Position numbers and translations under genes: made by a program
Shown: piece after piece, positions 7,707 through 16,501 of the stretch
Layout: each line of letters opens with the position of its first letter
Numbering within the stretch: the stretch's first letter is position 1
Assembly: GCA_946479475.1 (NCBI GenBank)
Contig: CAMLGG010000028.1
Coordinates: 1-32,321, forward strand
DNA: 32,321 nt
From: an uncultured Ideonella sp.
GTDB lineage: Bacteria > Pseudomonadota > Gammaproteobacteria > Burkholderiales > Burkholderiaceae
Direction: 5' to 3'
Notes under the pieces: model-generated
Databases searched by the model: none
The model's input: only the letters and a program-made list of their open reading frames with translations
Told to the model about the DNA's origin: nothing

Positions 7707-10700
7707 TCAGAACGTGTAGCGCATCTGCAGGGTGTAGCGACGTCCGGTGTAGTACGAGCCGCGCTCCTTCAGCCCGATGCCTTGCTGCATGTACTGCTTG
7801 TACAGGGACTCCGTCAGGTTCTGCCCCTCGAAGGCGATGGTCAGGTGGTCGGTGGCCTTGTACTGCACGCCCAGGTCGAGCTGGCCGTAGGCGCCGCCCC
7901 AGGTCGGCAGCGCGTAGTTCACCGAGTAGGACTGGCCGAAGTTCGGGCTCGCCGGGTTCTGGTCGATGCCGTCGTTGCTGGCCGTGCCGTAGGCGTTGAC
8001 CGCCTGCAGGTACTTCGATCGCCACGTGTAGGCCAGGCGAGCCGAGATCGGGTCCCGGTCGTAGAGCAGCGCCAGGTTGTACGCATCGCGCGACAGGCCG
8101 ACCATGGGCACGTGGCCGAGGACGCGGCCGTCGGTATCGCATCCGAGCAGGTCGCGGGCGAGATTCGCCTCGACCGTGTCCTTGGGCGTGCACCACGTCG
8201 CGCCGAGCGGCTGGTTCATCGTCATGCGGCTGTCGATGTAGGTGTAGTTGCCCGAAAGGCCGAACCCCGACAGCCAGCCCGGCAGCCTGTCGAAGTACTG
8301 CTGGTAGCCGAGCTCGAGGCCGTTCATCCGGCCCTTCGCGCCGTTGACGGGCGCGGTGATGGAGAAGTCGTGCGGCTGGCCGTCGACGTCGAGCAGCGTG
8401 TAGACCGACGTGCGGCCGATGATGATGTCCTTCAGCTCCTTGGCGAAGAACGCCAGGGTGAGCGCGCCGCCGCGGCCGTGGTAGTACTCCGCGCTCAGGT
8501 CGAGGTTGACCGACCGGATCGGCCTGAGCAGCGGGTTGCCGCGGGCCGAGCCGCTGTAGCCGATGGAATCGACGACGCCGCCGGTGTGGTGCACGTCCTG
8601 GCTCAGGGTCGTGTAGGCCTGCATCTGCCAGAGGTCGGGCCGCGTGATGCCCTTCGAGGCGGCGAAGCGGAACTGCAGCTCGTTGCCGGCCTTCATGCGC
8701 AGGTTCAGGCTCGGCAGCACGTTGGTGTAGCTGTTCCTGAAGTCCTGCTGCGCAGATTGCGCGGGGATCGCCGGGACGCCCGGCTCGGATGGCGGGGGGC
8801 TGAACAGCGTGTAGCCGCGGGCCGTGGACTCGGTCCGCACGACGCGGACGCCAGCGTTGCCGTCGATGGGCATGGGAAGGTCTTCGAAGCCGAAGCGAAG
8901 CTGGCCATACACCGCCGTCGTGCGCTCGCGCTGGACGTTCAGGCCCTTGTCGTCGCCATACTGGGCAGGCGTCCACGACGCCCAGCACGGGTCGACCTGG
9001 CAGACCTCGTCGGCGTAGCCGTGCACCTTGTGGAAGCCGGTGTCGTTCAGCAAGGACGCGTCGGCCACGATCACCCCCGCCGGCATCGGCACCTTGCCGC
9101 CGAAGAAGTCGTCGTAGGTGTGCAGGTGGTGGTCGGCGTCGAAGCGCGGGTCGTTCAGCCACGCGAGCTGGCTGAACGGCTGCCAGTCATGGCCGACGGC
9201 CCAGGGCGCGGTGATCTGCGCCCAGTCGAAGTCGTGCGTCGAGCGGGTCTGCGCATCGCGCTGCGTCAGGCGCACGCCGAAGCGCAGGTCGTCGAGCACC
9301 GGGTCGTTCCCGAAGGTGTACTTCACGTCGCCGCGCCAGGCCTTCTCGGTCGCGACCGCGTGGTCGCGGTGCTCCTGGGCCCAGCCCCAGTAGTAGTGGT
9401 CCGGATCGGCGAGGTACGCCCGGTCCTCTTCGTCGAAGACCGAGCCGGCGGGCGACGAACCGAGGTCCACGATCGCCTTGGGCATCCAGCCGCCGAGACC
9501 TATCGCGTAGTCGGTGCCGTCCGAGGTGGCCCTGATGTACTGGAGGTCCGACTGCAGGGTCCACGCCGGCGAGGCGTTCCAGCTGACGTTCCACGACATG
9601 TCCCGCGTGTCGGCGGCGCGGGTCGCGATGCGCGAGGCGGTGCCGAAGCCCATGCCGCGGACATCGGGGTCGTCCGGCGCGCCGTCCTGCGGCGCGCGGA
9701 TCGTGCCCGTCAGCAGGGCACCGTTCGCATCGAAGGTGGCGTCCGGGTCGAGCGTGAGCTTGCTCGGATCGGTGGCCCTGAACGCCGAGTCCTCGGTCGT
9801 CACCATCCGGTACTTCGAGCGGAACCAGGTCAGCGAAGAGGACAGCTCGCCCTTCTTCCACTGCAGCGCGGCGTAAGCCCCGTCACGCGTGCGATCGAAG
9901 TCGTTGGCGGTCCACGAGACGCCCGGGCTGATCCAGCGCTGCCGGCCGCTGTCGTCGCCGAGGACCGCATCGGTGCGAGGGATGTAGGGGCTGATGCTGA
10001 GGCCGTCGCTGTGCGTGGCGATCTTCGAGTGCGCGAGGTCGACCAGCACACCGAACCTGCCCAGGTCGGTGTCCCAGGTGTCGGACAGCAGGCCCGAGAA
10101 CGAAGGCTCGTCCTTGCCGCGCAGCATGGAGCGAGACACCTCCACGGAGAAGGCGCCCCTGGGCCCGTTGAAGTCGAAGGGCCTGGCCGTGCGCAGGTTC
10201 ACCAGGCCACCGATGGCGCCTTCGATCTGCTCGGCCGAGGGGTTCTTGTAGACGTCGACACCGGCCATCAGCTCGGGCGGCACGTCCTCGAAGCTCAGGG
10301 CGCGGCCGCCGTTGGCCGAGAACGAATCGCGGCCGTTCAGCTCCGAGCGCACGTAGCTCAGACCGCGGATCGAGACCCCGGTGCCTTCGGCGGCGAAGTG
10401 CTGGATGCCGTCGCCCACGCCCTGCTGCGGATCGGCCCGGTTGAGCGTGCGGTCGATCGTGACGCCCGGCATGCGCTGCAGCACCTCGGTGACCGACTTG
10501 TCGGGCAGCTTGCCGATGTCCTCGGCGACGATCGCGTCGACGATCTCCTGGGCGTTGCGCTTGATCGACTGCGCCGTTTCGAGCGCCTTGCGCTGGCCTG
10601 TCACGACGACGGTCTGCGGCGCCTGCTCATCCTTCTTCGCGCTGCTTGCCGGAGCGGCTTCCGGCGCGGCCGGTGCCTCCTGCGACAGCGCCGCTTCGCC

Positions 10701-10769
10701 CCACAGCAGCAGGGCCTGCGCCGAGGCGATCGACAGGGTGGTCTTCCTGAACTGCATTCGTCCCGTCAT
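7707..10769 (-). CDS. TonB-dependent receptor (Xanthomonas/Caulobacter oligosaccharide type)
   Basis: A 1020-aa outer-membrane active transporter. After a signal peptide (through about residue 30) and an Ala/Pro-rich spacer comes a TonB-box-like TVVVTGQRKALETAQSIKRN. The plug follows with AIVAEDIGKLPDKSVTEVLQ, RMPGVTID, EGTGVSIRGLSYVRSELNGR and the GGLVNLRTARPFDF end. This plug is the diagnostic pattern of the TonB-Xanth-Caul subfamily. The 22-strand barrel fills the rest and ends with YTGRRYTLQMRYTF, a C-terminal aromatic as expected. GGAGGT lies 5 nt before ATG 10769. Members typically import plant or microbial oligosaccharides and are controlled by carbohydrate sensors. Here a propeller-type sensor kinase is divergent across 186 bp. 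The actual ligand is unknown. Confidence 0.93.
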   Translation of the reverse strand: MTGRMQFRKTTLSIASAQALLLWGEAALSQEAPAAPEAAPASSAKKDEQAPQTVVVTGQRKALETAQSIKRNAQEIVDAIVAEDIGKLPDKSVTEVLQRMPGVTIDRTLNRADPQQGVGDGIQHFAAEGTGVSIRGLSYVRSELNGRDSFSANGGRALSFEDVPPELMAGVDVYKNPSAEQIEGAIGGLVNLRTARPFDFNGPRGAFSVEVSRSMLRGKDEPSFSGLLSDTWDTDLGRFGVLVDLAHSKIATHSDGLSISPYIPRTDAVLGDDSGRQRWISPGVSWTANDFDRTRDGAYAALQWKKGELSSSLTWFRSKYRMVTTEDSAFRATDPSKLTLDPDATFDANGALLTGTIRAPQDGAPDDPDVRGMGFGTASRIATRAADTRDMSWNVSWNASPAWTLQSDLQYIRATSDGTDYAIGLGGWMPKAIVDLGSSPAGSVFDEEDRAYLADPDHYYWGWAQEHRDHAVATEKAWRGDVKYTFGNDPVLDDLRFGVRLTQRDAQTRSTHDFDWAQITAPWAVGHDWQPFSQLAWLNDPRFDADHHLHTYDDFFGGKVPMPAGVIVADASLLNDTGFHKVHGYADEVCQVDPCWASWTPAQYGDDKGLNVQRERTTAVYGQLRFGFEDLPMPIDGNAGVRVVRTESTARGYTLFSPPPSEPGVPAIPAQSAQQDFRNSYTNVLPSLNLRMKAGNELQFRFAASKGITRPDLWQMQAYTTLSQDVHHTGGVVDSIGYSGSARGNPLLRPIRSVNLDLSAEYYHGRGGALTLAFFAKELKDIIIGRTSVYTLLDVDGQPHDFSITAPVNGAKGRMNGLELGYQQYFDRLPGWLSGFGLSGNYTYIDSRMTMNQPLGATWCTPKDTVEANLARDLLGCDTDGRVLGHVPMVGLSRDAYNLALLYDRDPISARLAYTWRSKYLQAVNAYGTASNDGIDQNPASPNFGQSYSVNYALPTWGGAYGQLDLGVQYKATDHLTIAFEGQNLTESLYKQYMQQGIGLKERGSYYTGRRYTLQMRYTF

Positions 10770-10833
10770 CTCGTACCTCCATCCAGGATGGAATCAAGAG
10801 CCGGTCTCTACAGGCGTGAACTCCCCAGGCGAG

Positions 10834-10861
10834 AGATTAAGCACGGGCAGCCAAAGCGCAA
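10834..10861 (-). promoter_or_regulatory. Possible sigma-70 promoter of the TonB-dependent receptor gene
   Basis: On the minus strand TTGCGC (10861-10856) and TAATCT (10839-10834) are separated by 16 bp, about 65 bp before the receptor start codon. Each hexamer matches four of six consensus positions. It is only a suggestion, but it is the best match I can see in this 186-bp divergent region. Confidence 0.3.
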
Positions 10862-10955
10862 GCGAGTGTTTTGCCTAGGACTGCCGGACCCGCTCCCCCG
10901 GAGAGTGGCATTTCGCGTACGCTGTGACGCGCAGCAAGTGGCAAAGGGATGCCGT

Positions 10956-13900
10956 GTGAGTGAACCGGACGGCCAACGTCGAGGGCGCCTCGCGCCTGGG
11001 CTGGTCCTGGCCGCGTCGCTGCTGGCGTCGCCGCCCCCCGCCGCCGCGCTCGGTCCGCCGCTGCAGGTCGCCCAGTACGCGCACACTTCGTGGACTGCCC
11101 GGGACGGGGCGGTGCTGGGCCTGGTCTTCGCGATGGCGCAGACGCCCGACGGCTACCTGTGGATCGCCGGGTCGTTCGGGCTGTTCCGCTTCGACGGTCT
11201 TCGGTTCGAGCGCTGGCAGCCCCCGGGCGGCCAGAAGCTGCCGAGCGGCCCCTACAGCCTGCTGGTGTCGCGCGACGGCACCCTGTGGATAGGCACCTTC
11301 AGCGGGCTGTCCAGCTGGAACGGCAGGGAGTTCGTCTACCGGCACCAGGGCATCGGCCTGGGACGGTTCGTGACCTCGCTGCTCGAAGACCGCGACGGCA
11401 CCGTCTGGGCCGGCGTGCTCGGCGAGCGCGGCGAACTGTGCGCCGTTCGCCGAGGCCAGGTCAGCTGCGCCGCGCCGGAGGGCGGTTTCGGCGCCTTCGT
11501 CTGGAGCCTGGCGCAGGACCGCGCCGGAGCGCTGTGGGTGGGCGCCGAGAACGGCGTCTGGCGGTGGAGCCCGGGGGAACCCCGGCGCCACGCAATTCCC
11601 GGCCCGCGCATGGGCGACCTGACCACGACCGCCGAGGGGGAAGTGCTGGCCGGCATGCAGGGCGGGGGGCTTCGCCAGGTGGCCGGCGACCGGCTGGTGC
11701 CTCATCGGTTTCGCCGCGCCGGCACGCCGGACGCCTGGCTCGCCGACGGCGACATCAAGTCGAACAAGCTGCTGCGAGATCGCGAAGGCGGCCTGTGGAT
11801 CGGAACGACCAGCCAGGGCCTCATCCACGTGAAAGACGGCCAGGCGGACACCTTCACGCGGGCGGACGGCCTGTCCGGCAACATCACCTGCAGCCTGTTC
11901 GAAGACCGCGAAGGCAACGTCTGGTTCGGCAGCGACAAGGGGGTGGACCGGTTCCGCAAGCTCCCCGTGACCGTGCTCTCATCCCGGCAGGGCCTGCCCC
12001 ACGAAGTCACCCGGTCTGTCGTGGCCGGCAGGGATGGCAGCATGTGGGTGGCGACGGCCGATGGGCTGGTCCGGTGGATGCCAGACGCGACGCCGCGCGT
12101 CTACACGGTACGCGACGGGCTGCCCGACAGCGTGGCGAGAGCCCAGTACGAGGATGCCGACGGGCGCCTGTGGGTGAGCACCGACAAGGGCCTCGCCTAC
12201 CTTGCCGACGGCCGATTCGTCGCGGTCGACGGCGCCCCTGGCAAGGACGCGCATGCCATCACGGGGGATGCGGCAGGCAACCTCTGGCTGTCGGGAAACG
12301 CCGGTGTCGACCGCCTGTACCGAGGCCGGTTCGTCGAGCACCTCCCGCTCACCTTCGACAAATCGTCCCGGGTCCAGAGGATCCTGGCCGATCGAGGCGG
12401 GCTCTGGATGTCGTTCTGGGACGGCAGGGTCGCCTACTACAAGGACGGCAAGGTCGAGCAGACCTTCAGGCCGATCCAGGGGCCCGGCGACGGCGCGGTC
12501 ACCGATCTGCGGCTCGATGCGGAGGGCGCGCTCTGGGCATCGACCGGTACCAGCGGCCTCAGCCGGATCAAGGATGGCCGCATGACGGCCCTCACGGTCG
12601 CGAACGGGCTGCCCTGCAGCACGCTGCACTGGTCGATGCCGGACGACAGCGGGTCGCTGTGGATCTACTCGGCGTGCGGCCTGGTGCGGATCTCCCGGGA
12701 CGACCTGGCAGCCTGGGTCGCCGACCCGGCCCACAAGGTGGAGGTGACGCTGTGGGGGGCCGCCGACGGCGTCACGCTCACCACCACGCCCTCGGCCATC
12801 TACAACCCGGCCGTGGCCAAGGCCCCGGATGGAAAGCTCTGGTTCGTGGGGGCGGGCGAAGTGCAGCTCGTGGATCCCCTTCACATGCCCTCCAACCCGG
12901 TGCCCCCGCCGGTCCACGTCGAGAGCCTCGTCGCCGACCACCAACGCCATCTCCCGGCCAATGGCCTCAGCCTGCCGGCACTGGTCCGCGACGTCTCGAT
13001 CGAGTTCGCCGCCCTCACCCTGGCCGATCCGAAGAGCACGCGCTTCCGCTACCGGCTCGAAGGGCACGACGAAGATTGGCAGGAGGCCGTCGACAGGCGC
13101 CTGGCGACCTACACGAACCTGCCGCCGGGCCACTACCGCTTCCGGGTGAAGGCGGCCAACAACAGCGGCGTGTGGAACGAGGAAGGCGCGCAGTTCGATT
13201 TCTCGATCCAGCCGGCGTTCTACCAGACGACCTGGTTCCGCATCGCTCTCGCCTTGGTGCTGCTGGGCCTGGGCTGGGCCGGCTTCCAGCTGCGGCTGCA
13301 CATGCGGATGAGGCGCCTGCAGCGCCAGTTCGAGGCGACGCTGGAGGCGCGGGTGGCCGAGCGCATGCGCATTGCGCGGGACCTGCACGACACCCTGCTG
13401 CAGCGCTTTCATGGGCTGCTGCTGGAGCTCCAGGCGGTGCTGAACCTGCTGCCCGACCGTCCGCGGGAATCGAGGCAGATCCTCACGCGCGCGGTCGACC
13501 ACGTCGCCGAGGCGATCACCGAGGGCCGCGACACGGTGCAGGCCCTGCGCACTTCGGTCGTGGAGACCAACAGGCTCCCGGAGGCCCTGCGGGAGCTCGC
13601 GCAGTCCCTCGCAAACGAGAGCGGCCATGCGTCACCGGCGCAGGTCGAAGTGCTGGGCGCGCCGCTGGCCCTGCATCCGCTCGTGCGCGACGAGACTTTC
13701 CGCATCGCCGGCGAGGCGCTGCGCAACGCCTACCGCCACGCGCAGGCCAAGCGCATCGACGTCGAGATCCGCTACGAGCCGCAGCAGTTCTGCGTGCGCG
13801 TGCGCGACGATGGCAAGGGCATGGACCCGCAGGTGCTGAGCCGGGGCGAGAAGGAAGGGCACTTCGGCCTGGGCGGCATGCACGAACGCGCCAGGCTTGC

Positions 13901-14048
13901 CGGCGGCAAGCTCGCGGTCCGCAGCGGCCCGGGCGCGGGGACCGAAGTGGAGTTCAGTGCTCCTGGGGCGCAGGCTTACGGCCGAGCGCTGCCGGCCCGC
14001 TCGGGGATCTTCCAGAGGTGGTTCGCTTCGGGCGCGATCGACGGTTAG
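10956..14048 (+). CDS. Membrane sensor histidine kinase with Reg_prop beta-propeller and Y_Y_Y domain
   Basis: A 1030-aa sensor kinase starting at GTG 10956, with AAGGG about 8 nt upstream. The upstream open frame is only antisense to the receptor gene. Residues 1-31 are a signal peptide. Residues about 35-640 are periplasmic propeller repeats with the recurring G-x-LWIG-x(4-6)-GL/V pattern, e.g. GYLWIAGSFGLFRFDG, GGLWIGTTSQGLI and GNVWFGSDKGVDRF. Residues about 650-750 are the Y_Y_Y domain (FRYRLEGHDEDW, then GHYRFRVKAANNSG). One membrane helix spans about 761-781. The HisKA_3 dimerisation helix has phospho-acceptor His811 in ARDLHDTLLQ. The HATPase has the N-box (GEALRNAYRHA, N924), DDGKGMD and FGLGGMHERARLAGGKL. 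HisKA_3 kinases normally signal to NarL/LuxR-type regulators; none is in the window and there is no fused receiver. Confidence 0.93.
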   Translation: MSEPDGQRRGRLAPGLVLAASLLASPPPAAALGPPLQVAQYAHTSWTARDGAVLGLVFAMAQTPDGYLWIAGSFGLFRFDGLRFERWQPPGGQKLPSGPYSLLVSRDGTLWIGTFSGLSSWNGREFVYRHQGIGLGRFVTSLLEDRDGTVWAGVLGERGELCAVRRGQVSCAAPEGGFGAFVWSLAQDRAGALWVGAENGVWRWSPGEPRRHAIPGPRMGDLTTTAEGEVLAGMQGGGLRQVAGDRLVPHRFRRAGTPDAWLADGDIKSNKLLRDREGGLWIGTTSQGLIHVKDGQADTFTRADGLSGNITCSLFEDREGNVWFGSDKGVDRFRKLPVTVLSSRQGLPHEVTRSVVAGRDGSMWVATADGLVRWMPDATPRVYTVRDGLPDSVARAQYEDADGRLWVSTDKGLAYLADGRFVAVDGAPGKDAHAITGDAAGNLWLSGNAGVDRLYRGRFVEHLPLTFDKSSRVQRILADRGGLWMSFWDGRVAYYKDGKVEQTFRPIQGPGDGAVTDLRLDAEGALWASTGTSGLSRIKDGRMTALTVANGLPCSTLHWSMPDDSGSLWIYSACGLVRISRDDLAAWVADPAHKVEVTLWGAADGVTLTTTPSAIYNPAVAKAPDGKLWFVGAGEVQLVDPLHMPSNPVPPPVHVESLVADHQRHLPANGLSLPALVRDVSIEFAALTLADPKSTRFRYRLEGHDEDWQEAVDRRLATYTNLPPGHYRFRVKAANNSGVWNEEGAQFDFSIQPAFYQTTWFRIALALVLLGLGWAGFQLRLHMRMRRLQRQFEATLEARVAERMRIARDLHDTLLQRFHGLLLELQAVLNLLPDRPRESRQILTRAVDHVAEAITEGRDTVQALRTSVVETNRLPEALRELAQSLANESGHASPAQVEVLGAPLALHPLVRDETFRIAGEALRNAYRHAQAKRIDVEIRYEPQQFCVRVRDDGKGMDPQVLSRGEKEGHFGLGGMHERARLAGGKLAVRSGPGAGTEVEFSAPGAQAYGRALPARSGIFQRWFASGAIDG

Positions 14049-14862
14049 CCGGGTGGGCGGGCGGCTGCTTGCGCTGCTGCCGGAGCAGCCACGCGATGAC
14101 GTCGGCCCGCTCGTAGGCGGGATCCCAGGCATCGTGGCCGACGCCCGCGAGCTCGGTGTATCGCACGTCGGCACCGGCGGACTCCAGGGCCGAGGCCATG
14201 TGGCGGGACTCCTCCACGCTGACGACCGGATCGGCGTCGCTATGAAAGATCCAGACCGGCAGCCCGATGACTCGGCGCGCGATCTCGCCATGCGGGTCTT
14301 CCGCCTGGCCGGGCACGATCGGCGGGTAGTGCACGCCGCTGCTCCTGCCGGTGAACTCGCCGACGAATCCGCAGACGACGAGGGCCGCGGCGAACCGCTC
14401 CGGCTCGTGGTAGGCCAGGTACCAGGCACCGTTGCCGCCCATGGAAAGGCCGGTCAGGTACACGCGCGACCGGTCGGCCGCGTAGTCCTCGATGGCCTGG
14501 TCCAGCGCGGCGAGCGCGATGCGCCCGCCCAGGCCCTGGAAGCCGGGCGTCCCGTCGGCCGGCACCTGCGGAAAGACGACGAGCGAGTGGAAGCGCTCGG
14601 GATGCCGGCGAATCGCGGGCGCCAGGCCCACGGTGGTCTGCCTCCGACCGTCCCGGCCGTACTCGCCGCCGCCATGCAGGGCCAGGATGACGGGCAGGCG
14701 CTCCGAGGCGGCCCGCCCGGGAGGCACGTAGACCTGGTAGCGGTACTCGTGGCCGGCGACGACCACCTTCCGGCCGATGAAGCCCGAGGTCGCGGGCACG
14801 CTGCTGCAGCCGCCCAGGAAGTGGCAGGCGACCAGGAACGCCATGGAGAGAAGGATGCGCAT
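13954..14862 (-). CDS. Lipoprotein alpha/beta-hydrolase esterase (PHB depolymerase/CE1-like)
   Basis: A 302-aa secreted esterase. The signal peptide ends in lipobox LGGC (Cys19), so it is probably anchored to the outer membrane. The hydrolase domain shows LPVILALHGGGEYGRDG (oxyanion region), nucleophile Ser140 in GLSMGGNGAW, an acid at Asp211 in HSDADPVV, and His243 in GVGHDAWDP. This gives a complete triad. Relatives include PHB-depolymerase-like, feruloyl and acetyl-xylan esterases; which substrate applies cannot be read here. The C-terminal 40 residues are Arg/Pro rich, unlike the domain. They lie in the 95-bp antiparallel overlap with the sensor kinase end. It is the third gene of a minus-strand operon, 57 bp after the DUF1501 gene, with GAGG upstream of ATG 14862. 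Confidence 0.85.
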   Translation of the reverse strand: MRILLSMAFLVACHFLGGCSSVPATSGFIGRKVVVAGHEYRYQVYVPPGRAASERLPVILALHGGGEYGRDGRRQTTVGLAPAIRRHPERFHSLVVFPQVPADGTPGFQGLGGRIALAALDQAIEDYAADRSRVYLTGLSMGGNGAWYLAYHEPERFAAALVVCGFVGEFTGRSSGVHYPPIVPGQAEDPHGEIARRVIGLPVWIFHSDADPVVSVEESRHMASALESAGADVRYTELAGVGHDAWDPAYERADVIAWLLRQQRKQPPAHPANRRSRPKRTTSGRSPSGPAALGRKPAPQEH

Positions 14863-14919
14863 GGGCCGGCCTCGCGGTGGCCTCGGATCGTACGAGACCT
14901 GCGCCGCGACGGCACTCGC

Positions 14920-16464
14920 TCAGGTGCGCATGAAGCCCAGGTTGCGCTGGCTGAAGTTCCAGTTGGCCAGCCCGGGCAGCACCGTCATCAGCTCGGTGTT
15001 GGTCAGGCCGAACCAGGAGCCGAGCGTCGCCGCATAGGCCTCGACGCTGGTGCTCGGCAGCAGCATGCCGCCGGCCAGCTGGTCGTCGCTGGTGAAGCCG
15101 CCGTGGCCGTCGGCCGTGCCGTAGACCGGCAGCTTGCCGTAGATGTCTCCGCCCAGCACGGCGCCGCCCATGACCAGGTGGTGGCCGCCCCAGCCGTGGT
15201 CGCAGCCGTCGCCGTTGGCGGCGAAGGTTCGGCCGAAGTCGCTCGCGGTGAAGGTGGTGACCATGTCGGCCACGCCCATCTGCGTCGTCACGCTGTCGAA
15301 GTAGGCCATCGCATGCGCCAGCTGGGCCAGCAGGCGCGTGTGGCGCTGCTGTTGCGTGTCGTGGGTGTCGAAGCCCGGTACACCGACGAAGAAGACCTGG
15401 CGCGACATGCCCAGCGCGCTGCGCGCGGCGATCATGCGGGCGACCGCCTGCAACTGGGCGGCCGCGGGGTTGGGCATGAGCACGCCGGTCTCGGGGTCGA
15501 GGTACTGCAGCAGCGGGTCCGGCTGGCCGTCGGGCAGGCCGGGCGTGCCCCAGGGGCCGGCGCCGGGGCCCGGCATCGCGCCCGCGAGCACGGCCTCGGC
15601 GTCGCGCGAGCGGCCGACCACGGCGGCATGATCGCGCTCGAGCACGCTGTCGTTGCGGGCAGCGCTCACCAGGCCGAGCAGCTTCTGCTGGACCGTGGTC
15701 GAGCCGAAGGTCCTGCCGTCGCTGCCGCCGATGTGGATGGCGCCGCTCGGCGCCATCTGGTAGGAGCGCACCGACTGGCCCGAGAGCCAGATGCTGTTGC
15801 CGCTCAGGCTCACCGCGCTGAACATGGCGTTCGCGTTGCCGCCCAGTGCACGGTCGGCCATCAGGCCGCCCCAGCCGCGGCCGGAGCCTTCGGCCGAGAA
15901 CGATTGCCACACCGACTGCTGGTCGTTGTGGGAGAACAGCTTCGGCGGCCGCGGCGCGGTGCCGGCCAGGAAGGCCGCCTTGCTCGTCGGGCCGACCAGC
16001 GGGCCGACGTTGCTGATGAACGCCAGGCGCTGGCTGGCGAACAGCGCCTGCACGCTGCCGAGCACCGGGTGCACCGCCAGGGTCCGGCCCTGCGCGTTGA
16101 GCGGGCTGATCGGCAGCACGCCGCCGAGGCGCTCGTGCAGCGAGGCGCCCCCTTCCTGCGAAGGCGGCGTGCCCGGTGCGGCCAGGCCTATGCCGTCGGC
16201 ACTCGCTTCGCGCGCTGCCGTGTAGGCCGTCCAGGAGTCGCTGTCGGTGGCCAGCAGGGTGTTGTAGGCATCGTTGCCGCCTGCGAGGAACAGGCACACG
16301 AGCGCCTTGTAGCCGCGGGTGCTGGCGGCCGCGACCGGGCCCATCGCGGCCAGGCTCAGGCCGAAGGTGCCGAGGCCCGCGAGGGCGGGGCGGGACAGTG
16401 CGAGGGCGGCGCCCTGGCGCAGCAGCGCGCGGCGGGCAGGATGGGAAGGAGGACGGTTCTTCAT
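14920..16464 (-). CDS. DUF1501 domain-containing protein (sulfatase-like fold, exported)
   Basis: A 514-aa exported protein of the DUF1501 family. The N-terminus (PSHPARRALLRQGAALALSR) has a twin-arginine pair and a hydrophobic stretch ending at VAAAST, consistent with Tat export. Family motifs include KALVCLFLAGGNDAYNTL, the FSHNDQQSVWQSFSAEGSGR segment, GWGGLMAD, VFFVGVPGFDTHD, FTASDFGRTFAANGDGCDHG and WGGHHLVMGG. The Asp/His-rich motifs resemble a metal-binding alkaline-phosphatase/sulfatase active site. The family has no settled biochemical function. It lies 37 bp downstream of the DUF1800 gene, and the two families are commonly found as neighbours across bacteria. They are likely co-transcribed and work together at the cell surface. 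Confidence 0.92.
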   Translation of the reverse strand: MKNRPPSHPARRALLRQGAALALSRPALAGLGTFGLSLAAMGPVAAASTRGYKALVCLFLAGGNDAYNTLLATDSDSWTAYTAAREASADGIGLAAPGTPPSQEGGASLHERLGGVLPISPLNAQGRTLAVHPVLGSVQALFASQRLAFISNVGPLVGPTSKAAFLAGTAPRPPKLFSHNDQQSVWQSFSAEGSGRGWGGLMADRALGGNANAMFSAVSLSGNSIWLSGQSVRSYQMAPSGAIHIGGSDGRTFGSTTVQQKLLGLVSAARNDSVLERDHAAVVGRSRDAEAVLAGAMPGPGAGPWGTPGLPDGQPDPLLQYLDPETGVLMPNPAAAQLQAVARMIAARSALGMSRQVFFVGVPGFDTHDTQQQRHTRLLAQLAHAMAYFDSVTTQMGVADMVTTFTASDFGRTFAANGDGCDHGWGGHHLVMGGAVLGGDIYGKLPVYGTADGHGGFTSDDQLAGGMLLPSTSVEAYAATLGSWFGLTNTELMTVLPGLANWNFSQRNLGFMRT

Positions 16465-16501
16465 GGTCTGGCGGTCTGGCTCGGGCTGCAGGTCGGGTCC
16501 G

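Noticed and set aside
7416..10955. 1180-codon upstream extension of the sensor kinase reading frame
   Set aside because: It is antisense to the TonB receptor gene, is Arg/Ala/Val-rich with no domains, and the kinase signal peptide starts at GTG 10956 with a ribosome site.
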